From contig NW_019091569.1 of NCBI RefSeq assembly GCF_001949145.1, positions 70,397 to 134,396 of the forward strand: a DNA stretch of 64,000 bases, read 5' to 3'. Source of the DNA: Acanthaster planci (taxonomy: Eukaryota > Echinodermata > Asteroidea > Valvatida > Acanthasteridae). The notes below the pieces were generated by a model. That model did no database searches. It saw nothing but the letters and a program-made list of their open reading frames with translations, and had not been told where the DNA came from. Positions 1-10,169 of this stretch are shown piece after piece (positions within the stretch are counted from its first letter, which is position 1; each line of letters starts with the position of its first letter). The position numbers and the translations under genes are program-made.

Positions 1-2494
1 GAAAAAAATCCGCTGTAATATATAAATGTTGTTGTGCACGAGTTAAGCCCACAAAAAACAATCGTCGTTCTTCTTCTATATCAAGGTTTAATCGAGAAGG
101 AAAAATTTCTTCTGTAACTTGAAAAAGAAAAACATGCTTAAATTCCAATCCCTTGGCTCCATGAAGCGTCATTAAATTAACACGTTGATGATTATCAACG
201 AAGTCATCTGCTAAATAAATTTTTGTTTCCGCTAAAAACCTTTCAATTTGCTGATTCAAAGCAAGTTCGATATTTGTTTTTTCAAAATTGATAACAATTT
301 CTAAAAAAGTATTTAAATTATTTATTCGATTTTTTTTATCGATATAGCGTTCTAAAAAAGGAGCATAAAGATTGGTAATTAATTCTTGGCAAAGAAGTCG
401 AAAAGATTTCATTTGAGAGAGATTATTTTGCAGTTTTTTTAACGGTAAAATTAATGTTTTTAAATCGGACTGATAACGAGTCAATGTGGTTTCATTCATA
501 TTTGTCAGTATATATTCAAAAAGAGACAAATTTAGTTTGTCGGCCGATAACTTAAACTTTTGAATAGTTTTGCTGCCGATATTTTTGACTCATAACAACA
601 ACTGTTCAAAATAAAAATTCGTCGGTTCAATTAAAATCGTGAGTAATAAAATTAAATCTTTAATTTCTCGACGAGCAAAAAAACGAAATCCTTTAAAAAT
701 TAAATAAGGAACTTGCGCTTGTAAAAGAAAGCTTTCTAAAAAACCGGATAAATAATTAGAACGATAAAAAATTGCAATCTTATCGGGTTTTTCTCCTTGT
801 ATGATTAAATCTTGAACTTTTTGTGTAATAAATTTAGCTTGATCATACTGGCTGCCGATGCGTAATTGAATTTTGGAACCGCGAGACAACTGACTAAAAA
901 TATTTTTAGAAATACGTTTTTTATTTTTTTTAATGGACAAATTGGCAAGCTGAACAATATTTTGCGTTGAGCGATAATTTTTTATTAACTTGACTGTCTT
1001 CACTTCCCGAAATTTTTTATTAAAGTTTAAGATATGTTCAATTTTGGCATTTCTTCATCCATAAATGGTTTGATCGGGGTCGCCCACAACGGTTGTTTTT
1101 ATTTTTTTTCCTTTGGCGGATAATAATTCAATCAAAGAATATTGCAAATCACTAATATCTTGAAACTCATCAATCAATAAGTGAGAAAAACGAGCTTGTC
1201 ATTTGGCCAAAAGAATTTCATCTGATTTTAATAAGTTATAGGTTTTAAGAAGTAAATCACCAAAATCGAAAAAATTGTTTTTTTGCTTTAAGTGTTCGTA
1301 AATTGAATATGTTTGTCAAATTTCTTGATATTTATTTACCGATATTTCAATTTCGTGAGTATGAGATTGCCAAAGAGCAAAAAAATCCTTTTCATTATCA
1401 ATTTTTAGTTCTTGAATAAAACTAAAAATATTGGCCAAAACACGAATCGTTTCTTTTTCAATTTTCTTTTTAGAAAGATTTTTTTGAGTTTGTTGCAAAA
1501 TTGCATCTTTAATTAAATGATAGGCATCTTGTTGATCTAATACTAAAAACCCTTTTTTGGAATCTTGCAAAGAAAGACGATCTTTTTCAACCGATAAAAA
1601 ATAATAACAAAAACTATGATAAGTAAATATTGAAGTTTTGGATGGTCGAAGTTGTATTTCTTTTTTTAAACGATTTTCTAAATTAGCGCATGTGCGACGA
1701 GTGAAAGTTAAAGCTAAAATTTTATGAATCGGAATTTTAAAATGACGAACGAAGTGAAGATAACGTTCGGTCAAAACAGTGGTTTTACCAGTTCCGGGAC
1801 CAGCAATAATTAATAAATTATTTTCCGGATTAGCTAAAACTGCTTGTTGTTGTTCCGAATTTAAAATACTTAAAGATTTGGTGATTGCTGATTCTTTGGG
1901 CATATTTTTTATTTTTTCGCTCATAAAAGTGTATTTCTTATGTTTCCTTAAATCAACCTTTTTTCGGCGATCATCAATCACAATCAGATTCATTCAACGA
2001 TCATAAAACAGCTGTCCTTGTGGATTAATTTTTTGAAAAACAAAAAGAAAAACATATCAAAAAACTCATAACTGACCGGCAAGAACCAAATTAATTTGTT
2101 TTTGTTCGGTTGCCGGGCGAAGAACAAGAGCAAATAAAAAATATATTGCCGTAATAAAAACTAACGGAACCATAAAAATATAAGTTTCGCGAAATAATAA
2201 TGTATAAAAAGGCGGATGTTGTTGATCTCGGGATTGTAAACGAATTCGAAAAATTAATTTACCGAGAGTTCGTCCTTTCAAAATATAAGACAAACAAACA
2301 AAATAGAGAAAAAAAATCGGCAACACAAGTCCGTTAATCAATAAAATTCGGTAAATTTCTTTTCAGGAAGACGCTATTTTTTGAAATAAAAAAAACAACA
2401 ATGAATAAATGACAATGAACAATAATAAATCAAAAATTCGGGCCGCAACACGTTTTCAATTATAGGCGAGAAAATAATCATTTTCTTTAAACAT
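1..2494 (-). CDS. RDD membrane domain fused to UvrD/PcrA-like helicase (C-terminus outside window)
   Basis: One open frame (TGA=Trp) runs from ATG at 2494 to the left edge. Residues 1 to about 170 are a hydrophobic RDD domain: KRVAARIFDLLL near the start, several membrane segments, and a terminal DRWMNLIVID element. From about residue 190 a superfamily 1 helicase follows: LNSEQQQAV Q-motif, Walker A AGPGTGKTT, motif Ia LALTFTRRT, DEFQD Walker B, GDPDQTIYGWRN, motif V VNLMTLHGAKGLEF and motif VI EEERRLFFVGLTRAQ. UvrD/PcrA unwinds DNA during repair and replication. I found no TAA or TAG between the halves; the likely independent helicase starts (ATG at 1921 or 1903) lie inside the open frame and lack a well-spaced Shine-Dalgarno site. 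The gene begins 8 bases after the preceding membrane-protein gene. The fusion would tether the helicase to the membrane, unless an assembly error removed a stop. Confidence 0.85.
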
Positions 2495-2502
2495 GAAATA
2501 AA

Positions 2503-3111
2503 TTAATTAGTTTGAAAGGGTTTTCGATGAAACATGTGCTTCGACGAAGAGGATTTTTTCTGCAAATTTTGTTCCAAATAAGAGAAAAATCTTTTGGTCA
2601 TTTTTGGACGAACAAAAACTCAATAAAACACGAAATTAAAAATAGGATTTCAAATCAATAGAATAACAAAGAAAAACGGATAGGCACGAAAAAAAAAGAG
2701 AGAATTTTTGCCCGGTCCCAGCGATTGTTCCGAAAAATATATAATACCAATCATTCAAAAGGCCAAAAAATAAAAAAGAGGAATTCCGATAATCATGAAA
2801 GCGAGAGCTCGGGAATAATTTTTCAACAAAGAAATTAAAAAAGCAGACAATCCGGATGCAGTTCAAATAAAAATAAATAAAGGATTAAAATAACTCATTA
2901 AGTCAAATAAAAAATGACCGATAAAGCAAGACAAAAAAGCGAAAAAAGGAGGAAAAACAAAACCCGAAAATCAAACTAACAAATAAAAAACCGGTACTAA
3001 TAATTCTCCGGAAAAAGCACGAAACTCAACCATGACAAACCCCATCATTGGCCAAAGCGCCATAATTAAAGAAAACAAAACCAATCGACGAGTTTTTCCG
3101 TAGTTATACAT
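2503..3111 (-). CDS. ECF-type S-component-like integral membrane protein
   Basis: 202 residues, very hydrophobic, with five or six predicted membrane helices and a basic C-terminal tail ending HRKPFQTN. The N-terminal helix (GKTRRLVLFSLIMALWPMM) and the overall size resemble mollicute ECF substrate-binding (S) subunits, which bind a vitamin or other micronutrient and pair with an EcfA-EcfA'-EcfT energizing module. That module is encoded about 1.2 kb upstream on the same strand (4282-6891), separated by rplM, rpsI and tRNA genes. The substrate cannot be read from the sequence. The start ATG at 3111 is chosen because the next open frame upstream ends before the tRNA pair. The assignment as an S component is an inference from hydropathy and neighbourhood. 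Confidence 0.6.
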
Positions 3112-3164
3112 TTAACGAAACTGCTTAAAATTTATTTTATAGTTTTATAAACGAAAAAAAATTT

Positions 3165-3170
3165 TATAAT
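3165..3170 (+). promoter_or_regulatory. -10 element TATAAT for tRNA-Arg(CCU)
   Basis: A perfect TATAAT lies 29 bases upstream of the mature tRNA-Arg, in an AT-rich spacer between the divergent membrane-protein gene and the tRNA. No good -35 box is visible, as is common in mollicutes. Confidence 0.55.
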
Positions 3171-3199
3171 AAAATGAAACTCACAAAAAAAATGATTTT

Positions 3200-3273
3200 G
3201 TCCACATAGTTTAACGGTAGAACGAGTTTTTCCTAAAAATTAGGTGTCAGTTCAATTCTGGCTGTGGATACCA
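3200..3273 (+). tRNA. tRNA-Arg(CCU)
   Basis: The cloverleaf folds fully: acceptor GTCCACA pairs with TGTGGAT (first pair G-T), D stem GTT/AAC, anticodon stem AGTTT/AAATT with loop TTCCTAA (anticodon CCT), and T stem GTCAG/CTGGC. CCA is encoded. It would read AGG codons. It points toward the tRNA-Ile on the other strand, 15 bases away. Confidence 0.85.
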
Positions 3274-3288
3274 AAAAGAAACTAAAAA

Positions 3289-3366
3289 TGGTAGGACCAT
3301 TGGGATTTGAACCCAAGACCTCTCGGTTATAAACCGAGCGCTCTCACCAAACTGAGCTATGGTCCC
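3289..3366 (-). tRNA. tRNA-Ile(UAU)
   Basis: Acceptor GGGACCA pairs with TGGTCCT, the anticodon stem CTCGG/CCGAG encloses loop TTTATAA (anticodon TAT), and the T arm is standard; CCA is encoded. UAU reads the AUA isoleucine codon directly. Most bacteria instead use a CAU tRNA modified to lysidine by TilS. A UAU tRNA-Ile is known from Mycoplasma mobile, which lacks TilS. It lies between rpsI and tRNA-Arg. Confidence 0.9.
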
Positions 3367-3372
3367 TTCAAT

Positions 3373-3792
3373 TTAACGCTTAGAAAATTGAGGTGCTTTA
3401 CGTGCCTTCTTTAAACCGTATTTTTTTCGTTCTTTAATTCGAGAATCTCGAGTTAAGAAACCTTGATCTCGCAAAACTAAGCGATTTTTTTCCGACACTT
3501 TGGCCAGGGCACATGATATGCCGAGCGAGCATGCTCCTGCTTGTCCAGCAAATCCACCGCCATTCACTTTAATTCGAATATCATATTTGTTTAAATTTTT
3601 AGTGACTAAAAGAGGTTTTTCAATCATTTGTACAAAAATATCACTCGGAAAAAAATCTCTCAAAGGAGTTTTGAAATTTTCTGCTTTTGTGACATGATGA
3701 ATATAAATGGAACCTTTATTTTCCTTGTTCCGCATCATAATTACTTGAGCGATAGATGATTTTCGTTTTCCGGTTGCTTGAATTTTACCCAT
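3373..3792 (-). CDS. rpsI: 30S ribosomal protein S9
   Basis: 139 residues. The family pattern is complete: [16 protein letters not shown] at the start, an internal GGGFAGQAGA glycine-rich segment, and the basic tail ending KKARKAPQFSKR whose last Lys-Arg contacts P-site tRNA. The gene is the last of the ribosomal cluster and overlaps the end of rplM by 8 bases, so the two are probably translationally coupled. The normal pair order rplM-rpsI is kept. Confidence 0.97.
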   Translation of the reverse strand: MGKIQATGKRKSSIAQVIMMRNKENKGSIYIHHVTKAENFKTPLRDFFPSDIFVQMIEKPLLVTKNLNKYDIRIKVNGGGFAGQAGACSLGISCALAKVSEKNRLVLRDQGFLTRDSRIKERKKYGLKKARKAPQFSKR

Positions 3793-4225
3793 GATGAATT
3801 TTTAATAGTTGTGGTTTTTGACCGTTGTGTTTGTGTTGTTCGGCGCCGTAAATGAAAAGAGACTTAATTTGTTGACGAGCCAAGCGGTTTTTGGGCAACA
3901 TTCTTTTTACCGCTAAACGCAATAATTCTGTATTTTTAGCTTCGTGTAGCGTTTTTGCATCTTTTTGTTTGAGTCCACCCGGATATTGAGAATGAGAATA
4001 ATACATTTTTGAAGTTCATTTATTTCCCGTTAAACGAATTTGCGCCGAATTAATGACTACAACATTTGTTCCACAATCAATGTTGGGAGAAAAATATGGT
4101 TTATTTTTACCTCGTAAAAGAATCGCAATTTGAGTGGCCAAACGACCTAAAATTAAATTTTTCGCATCAATTAAAATTCACTCTTTTTGAACCGATTGAG
4201 AAGGAATTGTTTTTGTAATTTTCAT
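3785..4225 (-). CDS. rplM: 50S ribosomal protein L13
   Basis: 146 residues from ATG at 4225, with one internal TGA Trp near KEW and one at NKW. Family landmarks are [16 protein letters not shown], the VVVINS segment and the [11 protein letters not shown] loop. L13 is an early assembly protein of the large subunit. It is paired with rpsI downstream (8-base overlap) and follows ecfT after about 55 bases. Confidence 0.97.
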
Positions 4226-4281
4226 ATTGAAAAAAAGTTTATTATAATTTTACCGAAAAAAATAAAGGGAAAACAAATTAT

Positions 4282-5181
4282 TTAATGAGAAAATGACAAA
4301 AATTGATTAAAATTATCGGTTCACTCAATAACATTTTCCGTTCAAGTGCCCAATTCCAAAAACAAAGTCTTTGCTAAAAAAAATAAAAGAAAAACAAAAA
4401 AAATCACTCCGGTGATGATTCAATCACTTTTACGAATATAAGATTGTTGAAAACGAGTCCGGGATGAATAAGGATCATACCCTCGCGCTTCCATAGAAAG
4501 AGCGATTTCTTCCGCACGATTAAAAATAGAAACAATCAAGGGAATGAGCAAGGCAACTAAGCAGCGTATTTTCGTGCGAAATCCGCCATTATGAAAATCC
4601 AATCCGCGACTCGCTTGAGCTTTCATAATGACCGCGGCTTCCTGAGCCAAAGTTGGAACGAGACGTAAAGTTAACGAAATAATCGTCGAAAAAATATGAA
4701 TCGGAAAACGTAAATAACGAAGCGGCGAAAGTAAGCTTTCAATCGAATAGGTTAAGGTTTCGGGACGAGTTGTAGAAGTAAGAATCATGGTCAATAGAAT
4801 AACCAATAAAACACGAATCGTATAGTAAAAAGAACGAATAATACCGCCAAAAGTTAAACGTAAAAATGATTTACGAAAAATTTCATTGTCTAACTCAAAA
4901 AACTTATGAGATTCGGTGGTCTCTCCAGTAAAAAACAAATTAAAAATCAAAAGAAATAAAAGCATAAAAAGAATTGATTTTAAAATTGTAATTAATGATT
5001 TTCAAGGAGTTTTGGAAATTGAATAAACAATTAACAAAAAGAAAATATACCCCAAATAAAAAAACAGATTATGCCAAACAAAAACCATAGTAAGCAAAAA
5101 GAAAAAACAAATAATTTTGAGTCTTCCATCATAACGATGAAACATTGTATTTCGACTGATATAGCGACCAAAAGTATTCAT
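4282..5181 (-). CDS. ecfT: ECF transporter transmembrane coupling subunit EcfT
   Basis: 299 residues with several membrane helices. The cytoplasmic coupling segment carries AQASRGLDFHNGG and, further on, ALSMEARGYDP, the two A-R-G coupling-helix signatures of EcfT that touch the two ATPases. The start at ATG 5181 (NTFGRYI) is 1 base after the stop of ecfA2, whereas an upstream in-frame candidate would overlap ecfA2. The C-terminal 45 residues are read through a TGA at 4420. It forms the energizing module with the two upstream ATPases, shared among several S components. Confidence 0.93.
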
Positions 5182-5182
5182 A

Positions 5183-6064
5183 TTATTTTTTCTTATGTTT
5201 CTGTAAAGAAGCAACTAAACTATCAATTAAATTCTTTTCCGTTTTAAAATCAATTTCCTTAATATTAAAGCTTTGTTTTTTCAAATTTTGTAAAAAATGA
5301 ATTGTTTTTGGAACATAAATATCGTATTTTTTACATTTAATTGAATCAAAAAACAATTTCTGCGGGGTTGTCGTTTCTTGCACTTGACCATCTTTCATAA
5401 TTACCACATAATCAGCCATTTCTAAAACACATTCCATATTATTCGTGGTAAAAATAATTGTTTTAGAATATTTATGATTTAAATTTTTTAAAAACTTTGT
5501 GAAATTGTTTTGTGTTTCAATGTCGAGACCGCGCACCATTTCATCCACTAAAATAATTTCAGGATCATAAGTAAAAATACCCGCAATCGCTACTTTTCTT
5601 TTTTCTCCGCCCGATAACTGAAAGGGGGATTTGTTTAAATATGTATCAGGAATATCCAATAATTGAAAATATTTTTGTTGATTTTTTTGAATAATTTTTT
5701 TATTTATGCCGAAATTTCGTGGAGCAAAATAAATGTCTTTTTTCACTGTTTCTTCAAATAATTGCTGTTCGGGAAATTGAAATAAAAAACCAATTTTTTT
5801 TCTTAATTGGGGTAATTGTTTACGTGATTTTTTTTTCGTTGAAAGAACAAAATCATCAATAAGAATTTTTCCTTTTGTGGGTCAAATTAATCCATTTAAG
5901 TGTTGTAATAAAACGGTTTTCCCGGCCGGTGATGGCCCAATAATTGCGGTAACTTTTCCGGGAACAAAATCAATATTAACATTGTCTAGAATTGGTTTTC
6001 TTTGAGAAAGAGAAAAACCGAAAGTTTGAGTTAAGTTTTTTACTTGAATTTTTTTAATTGGCAT
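5183..6064 (-). CDS. ecfA2: ECF transporter ATP-binding subunit (EcfA2 type)
   Basis: 293 residues. An ABC ATPase with Walker A GPSPAGKT, Q-loop FLFQFPEQQLF, signature LSGGEKRK and Walker B ILVDEMVRGLD. The Walker A is unusual: the consensus GxxGxGKS/T has Pro at the fourth position here. The segment after the Walker B Glu reads MVRGLD instead of the usual PTAGLD. The 5' end overlaps ecfA1 by 25 bases and ecfT follows after 1 base. EcfA proteins hydrolyse ATP to drive vitamin uptake through EcfT and an S component; this is probably the more diverged of the heterodimer. Confidence 0.93.
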
Positions 6065-6891
6065 AATTTTTCTAAAATCATTTCTTCCTTCAAAATTAAT
6101 TTTGAAGTTAATTTATTTTCTTTTAATCGTAGTCCTAATTGAACCAAAAAAGGCATTTTCAAACCTTTGGTCTTTTGAAGAGAAGCAAAATTTTCCTTTT
6201 CTAAATCTTTGGGAGAACCAAAAAATTTCATTTTTCCTTTTTCTAAAACTAAAACTTTATCGGCAGCGGAAATTCGTTCTATTTTATGAGTAATTTCAAT
6301 TAATGCTTTGGTTTTATCTTCGCGAATTTTTTGAATAATTTTCAAAATTTCTCGTTTTCCTTTTTCATCAATTAAACTTGTTGGTTCGTCCAAAATAATA
6401 ATACGAGGATTGCGAATGAGAGTGGAACCAAAAGCAACTCGTTGTTTGTCTCCGGCGCTCAAATTTACCGGTTGTTCGTGAAGAATCGAATTAATTTGAA
6501 TTTGTTCGGTGATATTAATAACTTTCTGTGGAATTTCATTTGGAGAAACACACATCGTTTCCAATCCGAAAATTAAATCATTTTGCACCGTACTTCCAAT
6601 AAATTGACTTTCGGGATTTTGAAAGACTAATCCAATTTGACGAGTAATTTCCAGTTGATTTTTTTCGTTTAAAAGTTTATCAAATAAATATACATTACCC
6701 GTGAAATTAATATAAAGGCCACTAATAACTTTCGCTAAAGTTGATTTTCCGCTACCATTCTGACCAATAATGACTAGGTGTTCATTTTCTTTTAAAGTAA
6801 AAGAAATATTATCTATAGATTTGTTGGGTTGGGAATTATAAACAAAAGAAACATTTTTCAATTGTAAAATTGGTCGCTTATTTTTTTTCAT
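6040..6891 (-). CDS. ecfA1: ECF transporter ATP-binding subunit (EcfA1 type)
   Basis: 283 residues. It has a canonical Walker A GQNGSGKST, Q-loop LVFQNPESQF, Walker B IIILDEPTSLID and H-loop EITHKIE. The signature reads LSAGDKQRV rather than LSGGQ, so the Gly at position 4 is conserved but positions 3 and 5 differ. It starts 8 bases after rplQ ends and overlaps ecfA2. The order rplQ-ecfA1-ecfA2-ecfT is the classic Firmicute and mollicute arrangement. Confidence 0.94.
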   Translation of the reverse strand: MKKNKRPILQLKNVSFVYNSQPNKSIDNISFTLKENEHLVIIGQNGSGKSTLAKVISGLYINFTGNVYLFDKLLNEKNQLEITRQIGLVFQNPESQFIGSTVQNDLIFGLETMCVSPNEIPQKVINITEQIQINSILHEQPVNLSAGDKQRVAFGSTLIRNPRIIILDEPTSLIDEKGKREILKIIQKIREDKTKALIEITHKIERISAADKVLVLEKGKMKFFGSPKDLEKENFASLQKTKGLKMPFLVQLGLRLKENKLTSKLILKEEMILEKLCQLKKFK

Positions 6892-6899
6892 ATCATGAT

Positions 6900-7265
6900 T
6901 TAAATAATTTGCAAACGATAAATTGTGGCATTGTCGCCCGTCCGCGGACCTAAATTATAAACTTTTAAATAACCGCCATTGCGTTTTTCTTTTTTATATT
7001 TTTTGGCTAACTCTTGAAGTTTTTGTAACGGCAAAATTTTACTATCATGAGTATGATTTTTTCGCAAAATTTTGAGAATTAAACGAATGCTGTGCAAATC
7101 TTCTTTTTTCGCTAAAGTAATTAATTGATCGAATATTTTTTGCACATAGGGTTTTCGACTCGCGGTAGTCGAAATATGTCCGTGTAATAATAATTCAGTT
7201 ACCAAATTACGGAGAATATTGCGCCTTTTTGCACGAATGTGTCCAGCATTAATCGTTCTTGACAT
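6900..7265 (-). CDS. rplQ: 50S ribosomal protein L17
   Basis: 121 residues, of usual bacterial length. The start reads RTINAGHIRAKRRNILRNL, matching the L17 N-terminal pattern, and the end is GDNATIYRLQII, the typical closing strand. It sits 19 bases after rpoA, as in most bacteria, and leads into the ECF genes. Confidence 0.96.
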   Translation of the reverse strand: MSRTINAGHIRAKRRNILRNLVTELLLHGHISTTASRKPYVQKIFDQLITLAKKEDLHSIRLILKILRKNHTHDSKILPLQKLQELAKKYKKEKRNGGYLKVYNLGPRTGDNATIYRLQII

Positions 7266-7284
7266 AATTGAATGTTATTTTACC

Positions 7285-8253
7285 CTAATCTTCCAATGTA
7301 ATATTGTAACTTTTCAGTTTTAAAATAATTTCATCCAGAGATTTTTGACCAACATTTTTTAAACTTATCAATTCATTTTTCGTCAATTTCCGTAATTGAC
7401 TTAATTTTTTGATACCGACCATTTCTAAAGCATTATCGGTTCTTTTGGAAAAATCCAAATTAATGATATCCTCATCAAATTCGTCCACTTTTTTTTCTTC
7501 TCCTTTGGCAAAAGTAAAGTCGGTTACCTTTTTACCTTTCATTTCCAGCAAAAAGTTTAAATGAGATTGTAAAATTTGACTGGCATCCACAAGACAATCA
7601 ATCGGATCAATGGTGTGATTTGTTTTAATTCTCAAAACTAATTTTTCAATTACCGATCTTTCTCCCACCTTGATTTCATCCACTTTCAAAGAGACTAGGT
7701 TGACGGGGGATAAATTTGCACTTAAAGCAATAATGCCAATCGGACTTTGTTGAATCAGTTTGATTAACTCTTTTGATTCTTCAAAATTAGTAAATCCGCG
7801 TCCGTAAATTACTCAAAAATCGATTTCAATTTCCTGATTGGGTTTTGTAAGCTCACAAATTTCCGTTTCAGGATTGATAATTTTCAATCCGGCCGGAACT
7901 TGAATATCTTTTGCCGTTACTTTTTTTTCTCCTTTTACTTTTAAAGTCAATCGAATCGGTTCGTGTTCTTTAATCGTATCGGGCACGAAAGAAATTAAAA
8001 TTTTTTGAATATTTAATCCAATTTGTAAAACACTTTCGACACATCCGGGTAAATTTTGAAATTCCTGTGCGACACCGTGAATACGAAAAGCAAAAATTGC
8101 CGCACCGGGTAGAGCCGACAATAATACTCGGCGCAGAGTGTTTCCGAGCGTAGTTCCAAATCCCTGAACTAAGGGTTGCATCGTAATCTCAACCGTCGAA
8201 TCTTTTTTATTCGCTTGAGTTACGGAAAATTTAGGTAAATAAAATTTATTCAT
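7285..8253 (-). CDS. rpoA: RNA polymerase alpha subunit
   Basis: 322 residues. The N-terminal domain (about 1-230) carries the assembly signature GFGTTLGNTLRRVLLSALPG used for the alpha dimer and beta/beta' binding. The C-terminal domain (about 255-322) has the helix-hairpin-helix segment TKNELISLKNVGQKSLDEI that binds DNA upstream elements and activators. One TGA Trp lies at the junction EIEIDFW. It follows rpsK and precedes rplQ. Confidence 0.97.
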
Positions 8254-8281
8254 TTTGAATCCTTTCTTTGATATTTATTTT

Positions 8282-8689
8282 TTATCCACGGGGTTGTTTG
8301 GGCGGGCGGCATCCGTTATGCGCAATCGGAGTGACATCGGCAATGGAATTGATTTTGAATTCTCCGGATTCCAAAGCTCGCAGGGAAGAATTGCGTCCCG
8401 GACCAATTCCTTTAATTCGAATATCAATCACAGAAACTCCGTATTCTTTGGCAATATTTAAAATTTTTGCCATAACTACCTGAGCGGCATAGGGAGTTGA
8501 CTTTTTTGTTCCTTTATAACCAATTGTTCCGGATGACTCTTGCGCGAGAGTTTCTCCGTTTAATCGAGTAAGTGTGGTAATTGTATTATTAAAACTAATG
8601 TGCACATGAATTATCGCATGTTTAACCACTTCTTTGATTTTCTTTTTTCGACGAGCAAGAAGAGTGCGTTTTGTTTTTGATTTTCCCAT
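8282..8689 (-). CDS. rpsK: 30S ribosomal protein S11
   Basis: 135 residues. It contains HIHVSFNNTI-like sequence (AIIHVHISFNNTITTLT), the GGxxS-type turn and the C-terminal TPIAHNGCRPPKQPRG typical of S11, which forms the mRNA exit platform with S18. Starts 13 bases after rpsM; rpoA follows after 28 bases. Confidence 0.97.
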   Translation of the reverse strand: MGKSKTKRTLLARRKKKIKEVVKHAIIHVHISFNNTITTLTRLNGETLAQESSGTIGYKGTKKSTPYAAQVVMAKILNIAKEYGVSVIDIRIKGIGPGRNSSLRALESGEFKINSIADVTPIAHNGCRPPKQPRG

Positions 8690-8702
8690 GACTATGAATT
8701 AA

Positions 8703-9077
8703 TTATTTCTCTGGTTTTTTCTTATTGGCCACTGTTTTTCGCGGGCCTTTTCGAGTTCGAGCATTTTTCTGTGTAATTTGTCCGCGCACGGGCATTCCTT
8801 TACGATGTCGAATGCCGCGATAGCAACCAATTTCCTTTAAACGTTTAATATTGTATCCAATGTTACGACGAACTTCTCCTTCAATTGAGTAGTGATGAAT
8901 GACATTTTGAAGATTAATAATTTGTTCATCCTTTAAATCTTTGGTTCTTATGCTTTCGGCGATTTTCGCTTCCGCTAAAATCTTTTTCGCCGAACTCAAA
9001 CCAATGCCAAAAATATAAGTTAAAGCAATAACGACTCTTTTATTTTGAGGAATATCAATCGTTCCAATACGTGCCAT
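8703..9077 (-). CDS. rpsM: 30S ribosomal protein S13
   Basis: 124 residues. [20 protein letters not shown] begins the protein and [17 protein letters not shown] is the family signature. The basic tail contacts the P-site tRNA. The gene follows rpmJ by 12 bases, the normal infA-rpmJ-rpsM-rpsK-rpoA order. Confidence 0.97.
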   Translation of the reverse strand: MARIGTIDIPQNKRVVIALTYIFGIGLSSAKKILAEAKIAESIRTKDLKDEQIINLQNVIHHYSIEGEVRRNIGYNIKRLKEIGCYRGIRHRKGMPVRGQITQKNARTRKGPRKTVANKKKPEK

Positions 9078-9089
9078 TCTTGAATAATT

Positions 9090-9203
9090 TTAACCTTGTC
9101 TTTGTTTGTGCTTTGTAATTTTGCAAATTACCGCTACTCGTTTTTTACGCCGAACAATTTTACAAAAATTACAAATTTTAGTTACTGAAGTACGAACTTT
9201 CAT
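9090..9203 (-). CDS. rpmJ: 50S ribosomal protein L36 (zinc-ribbon form)
   Basis: A 37-residue protein starting [20 protein letters not shown] and ending KHKQRQG. The cysteine pattern CxxC, then Cys and His further on, is the zinc-binding form of L36. It lies 5 bases after infA and 12 before rpsM. Confidence 0.96.
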   Translation of the reverse strand: MKVRTSVTKICNFCKIVRRKKRVAVICKITKHKQRQG

Positions 9204-9208
9204 AATAA

Positions 9209-9427
9209 TTATTGGCGATAAACTATTCTTCCTTTGGTCACATCATAAATCGACATTTCCACTTCAACTTTGTCGTTGACGAGAATTTGAATAGAATATT
9301 TTCTTATTTTACCACTAACCCGAGCAATAATCTCATGATTCTTTCCAATACGAACTCGATAAACTCCCTTACCTAAGTTCGCCAGAACAATTCCTTCTTT
9401 TTTAATAATCGTATCTTTATTTTTCAT
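9209..9427 (-). CDS. infA: Translation initiation factor IF-1
   Basis: 72 residues, exactly the usual IF-1 length. It is an S1-type OB fold with the closing motif [15 protein letters not shown]-1 occupies the A site of the 30S subunit during initiation. The start ATG at 9427 overlaps the last 11 bases of map. Confidence 0.95.
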   Translation of the reverse strand: MKNKDTIIKKEGIVLANLGKGVYRVRIGKNHEIIARVSGKIRKYSIQILVNDKVEVEMSIYDVTKGRIVYRQ

Positions 9428-10169
9428 AAGCAGTTAGGACTTCGACTCCGGTTTTGGTAATTAATAACATATGTTCTAGATGACATGTAATTTTATCATT
9501 TTTTGCCACTACGGTTCAACGATCATTTTTTATTCGAGTTTGAAAAGAGTCGGTAAGTAACATGGGTTCCACACAAATCACCATTCCCGGACGAAGAACA
9601 ATTCCTTCATTCGATTGACCATAATTTGAGATGTCTGGTTTTTCGTGTAGAGCTTTTCCAATTCCATGACCTCCGTAGTGAGGAGTTAAATAATAGCCGT
9701 CGGCATGAGCAAGGCGCGATATTTGTGCTCCGATTCAACCTACTCTTTTGCCGGGTTTTAAATGATTTACGATAAAATTTAAACATTTCTGAGTGGTTCT
9801 TAAAATTGATTTTGTCGTAGAATTACCTTTTCCCACGATCACACTAATCGCCGCATCGGCATGTCAACCCTGAAAAGAACAACCCACATCAACCGTAATT
9901 AAATCACCCTCTTGAAAAGGAATATCATTCGGAATGCCATGAATTAATTCCGCATTGCGAGAAACACAAATATGAGCGGGATAGCCATGATATTGATAAA
10001 AATTCGATTGACAATGATATTTTTTCATAATGGAAACCGCTAAACAATTCAATTGATTTCCGGTTTGTCCGACTTGAATATGAGTTTTCATCGCGAGCAA
10101 AATTTTTCCGACTACTTTTCCGGCCTGACGTAAATATGCAATTTCCTCTTTATTTTTAATTAAAGACAT
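9417..10169 (-). CDS. map: Methionine aminopeptidase type I
   Basis: 250 residues. Removes the initiator methionine from nascent proteins. Metal ligands of the pita-bread fold are visible: ITVDVGCSFQGWHADAA (Asp and Asp), HYGGHGIGKALHEKP (His), GMVICVEPM (Glu), and a final Glu. The start overlaps the adk stop in TAATG, and the end overlaps infA by 11 bases, so the chain secY-adk-map-infA is translated in a coupled way. Confidence 0.96.

Noticed and set aside
1316-2341. Separate short RDD and UvrD genes broken by stops
   Set aside because: The breaks are TGA codons read as Trp; under mollicute code the frame is continuous.
8255-8483. Plus-strand open frames opposite ribosomal protein genes
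   Set aside because: They are antisense shadows of well-supported minus-strand genes such as rpsK, have no ribosome sites and no family resemblance.
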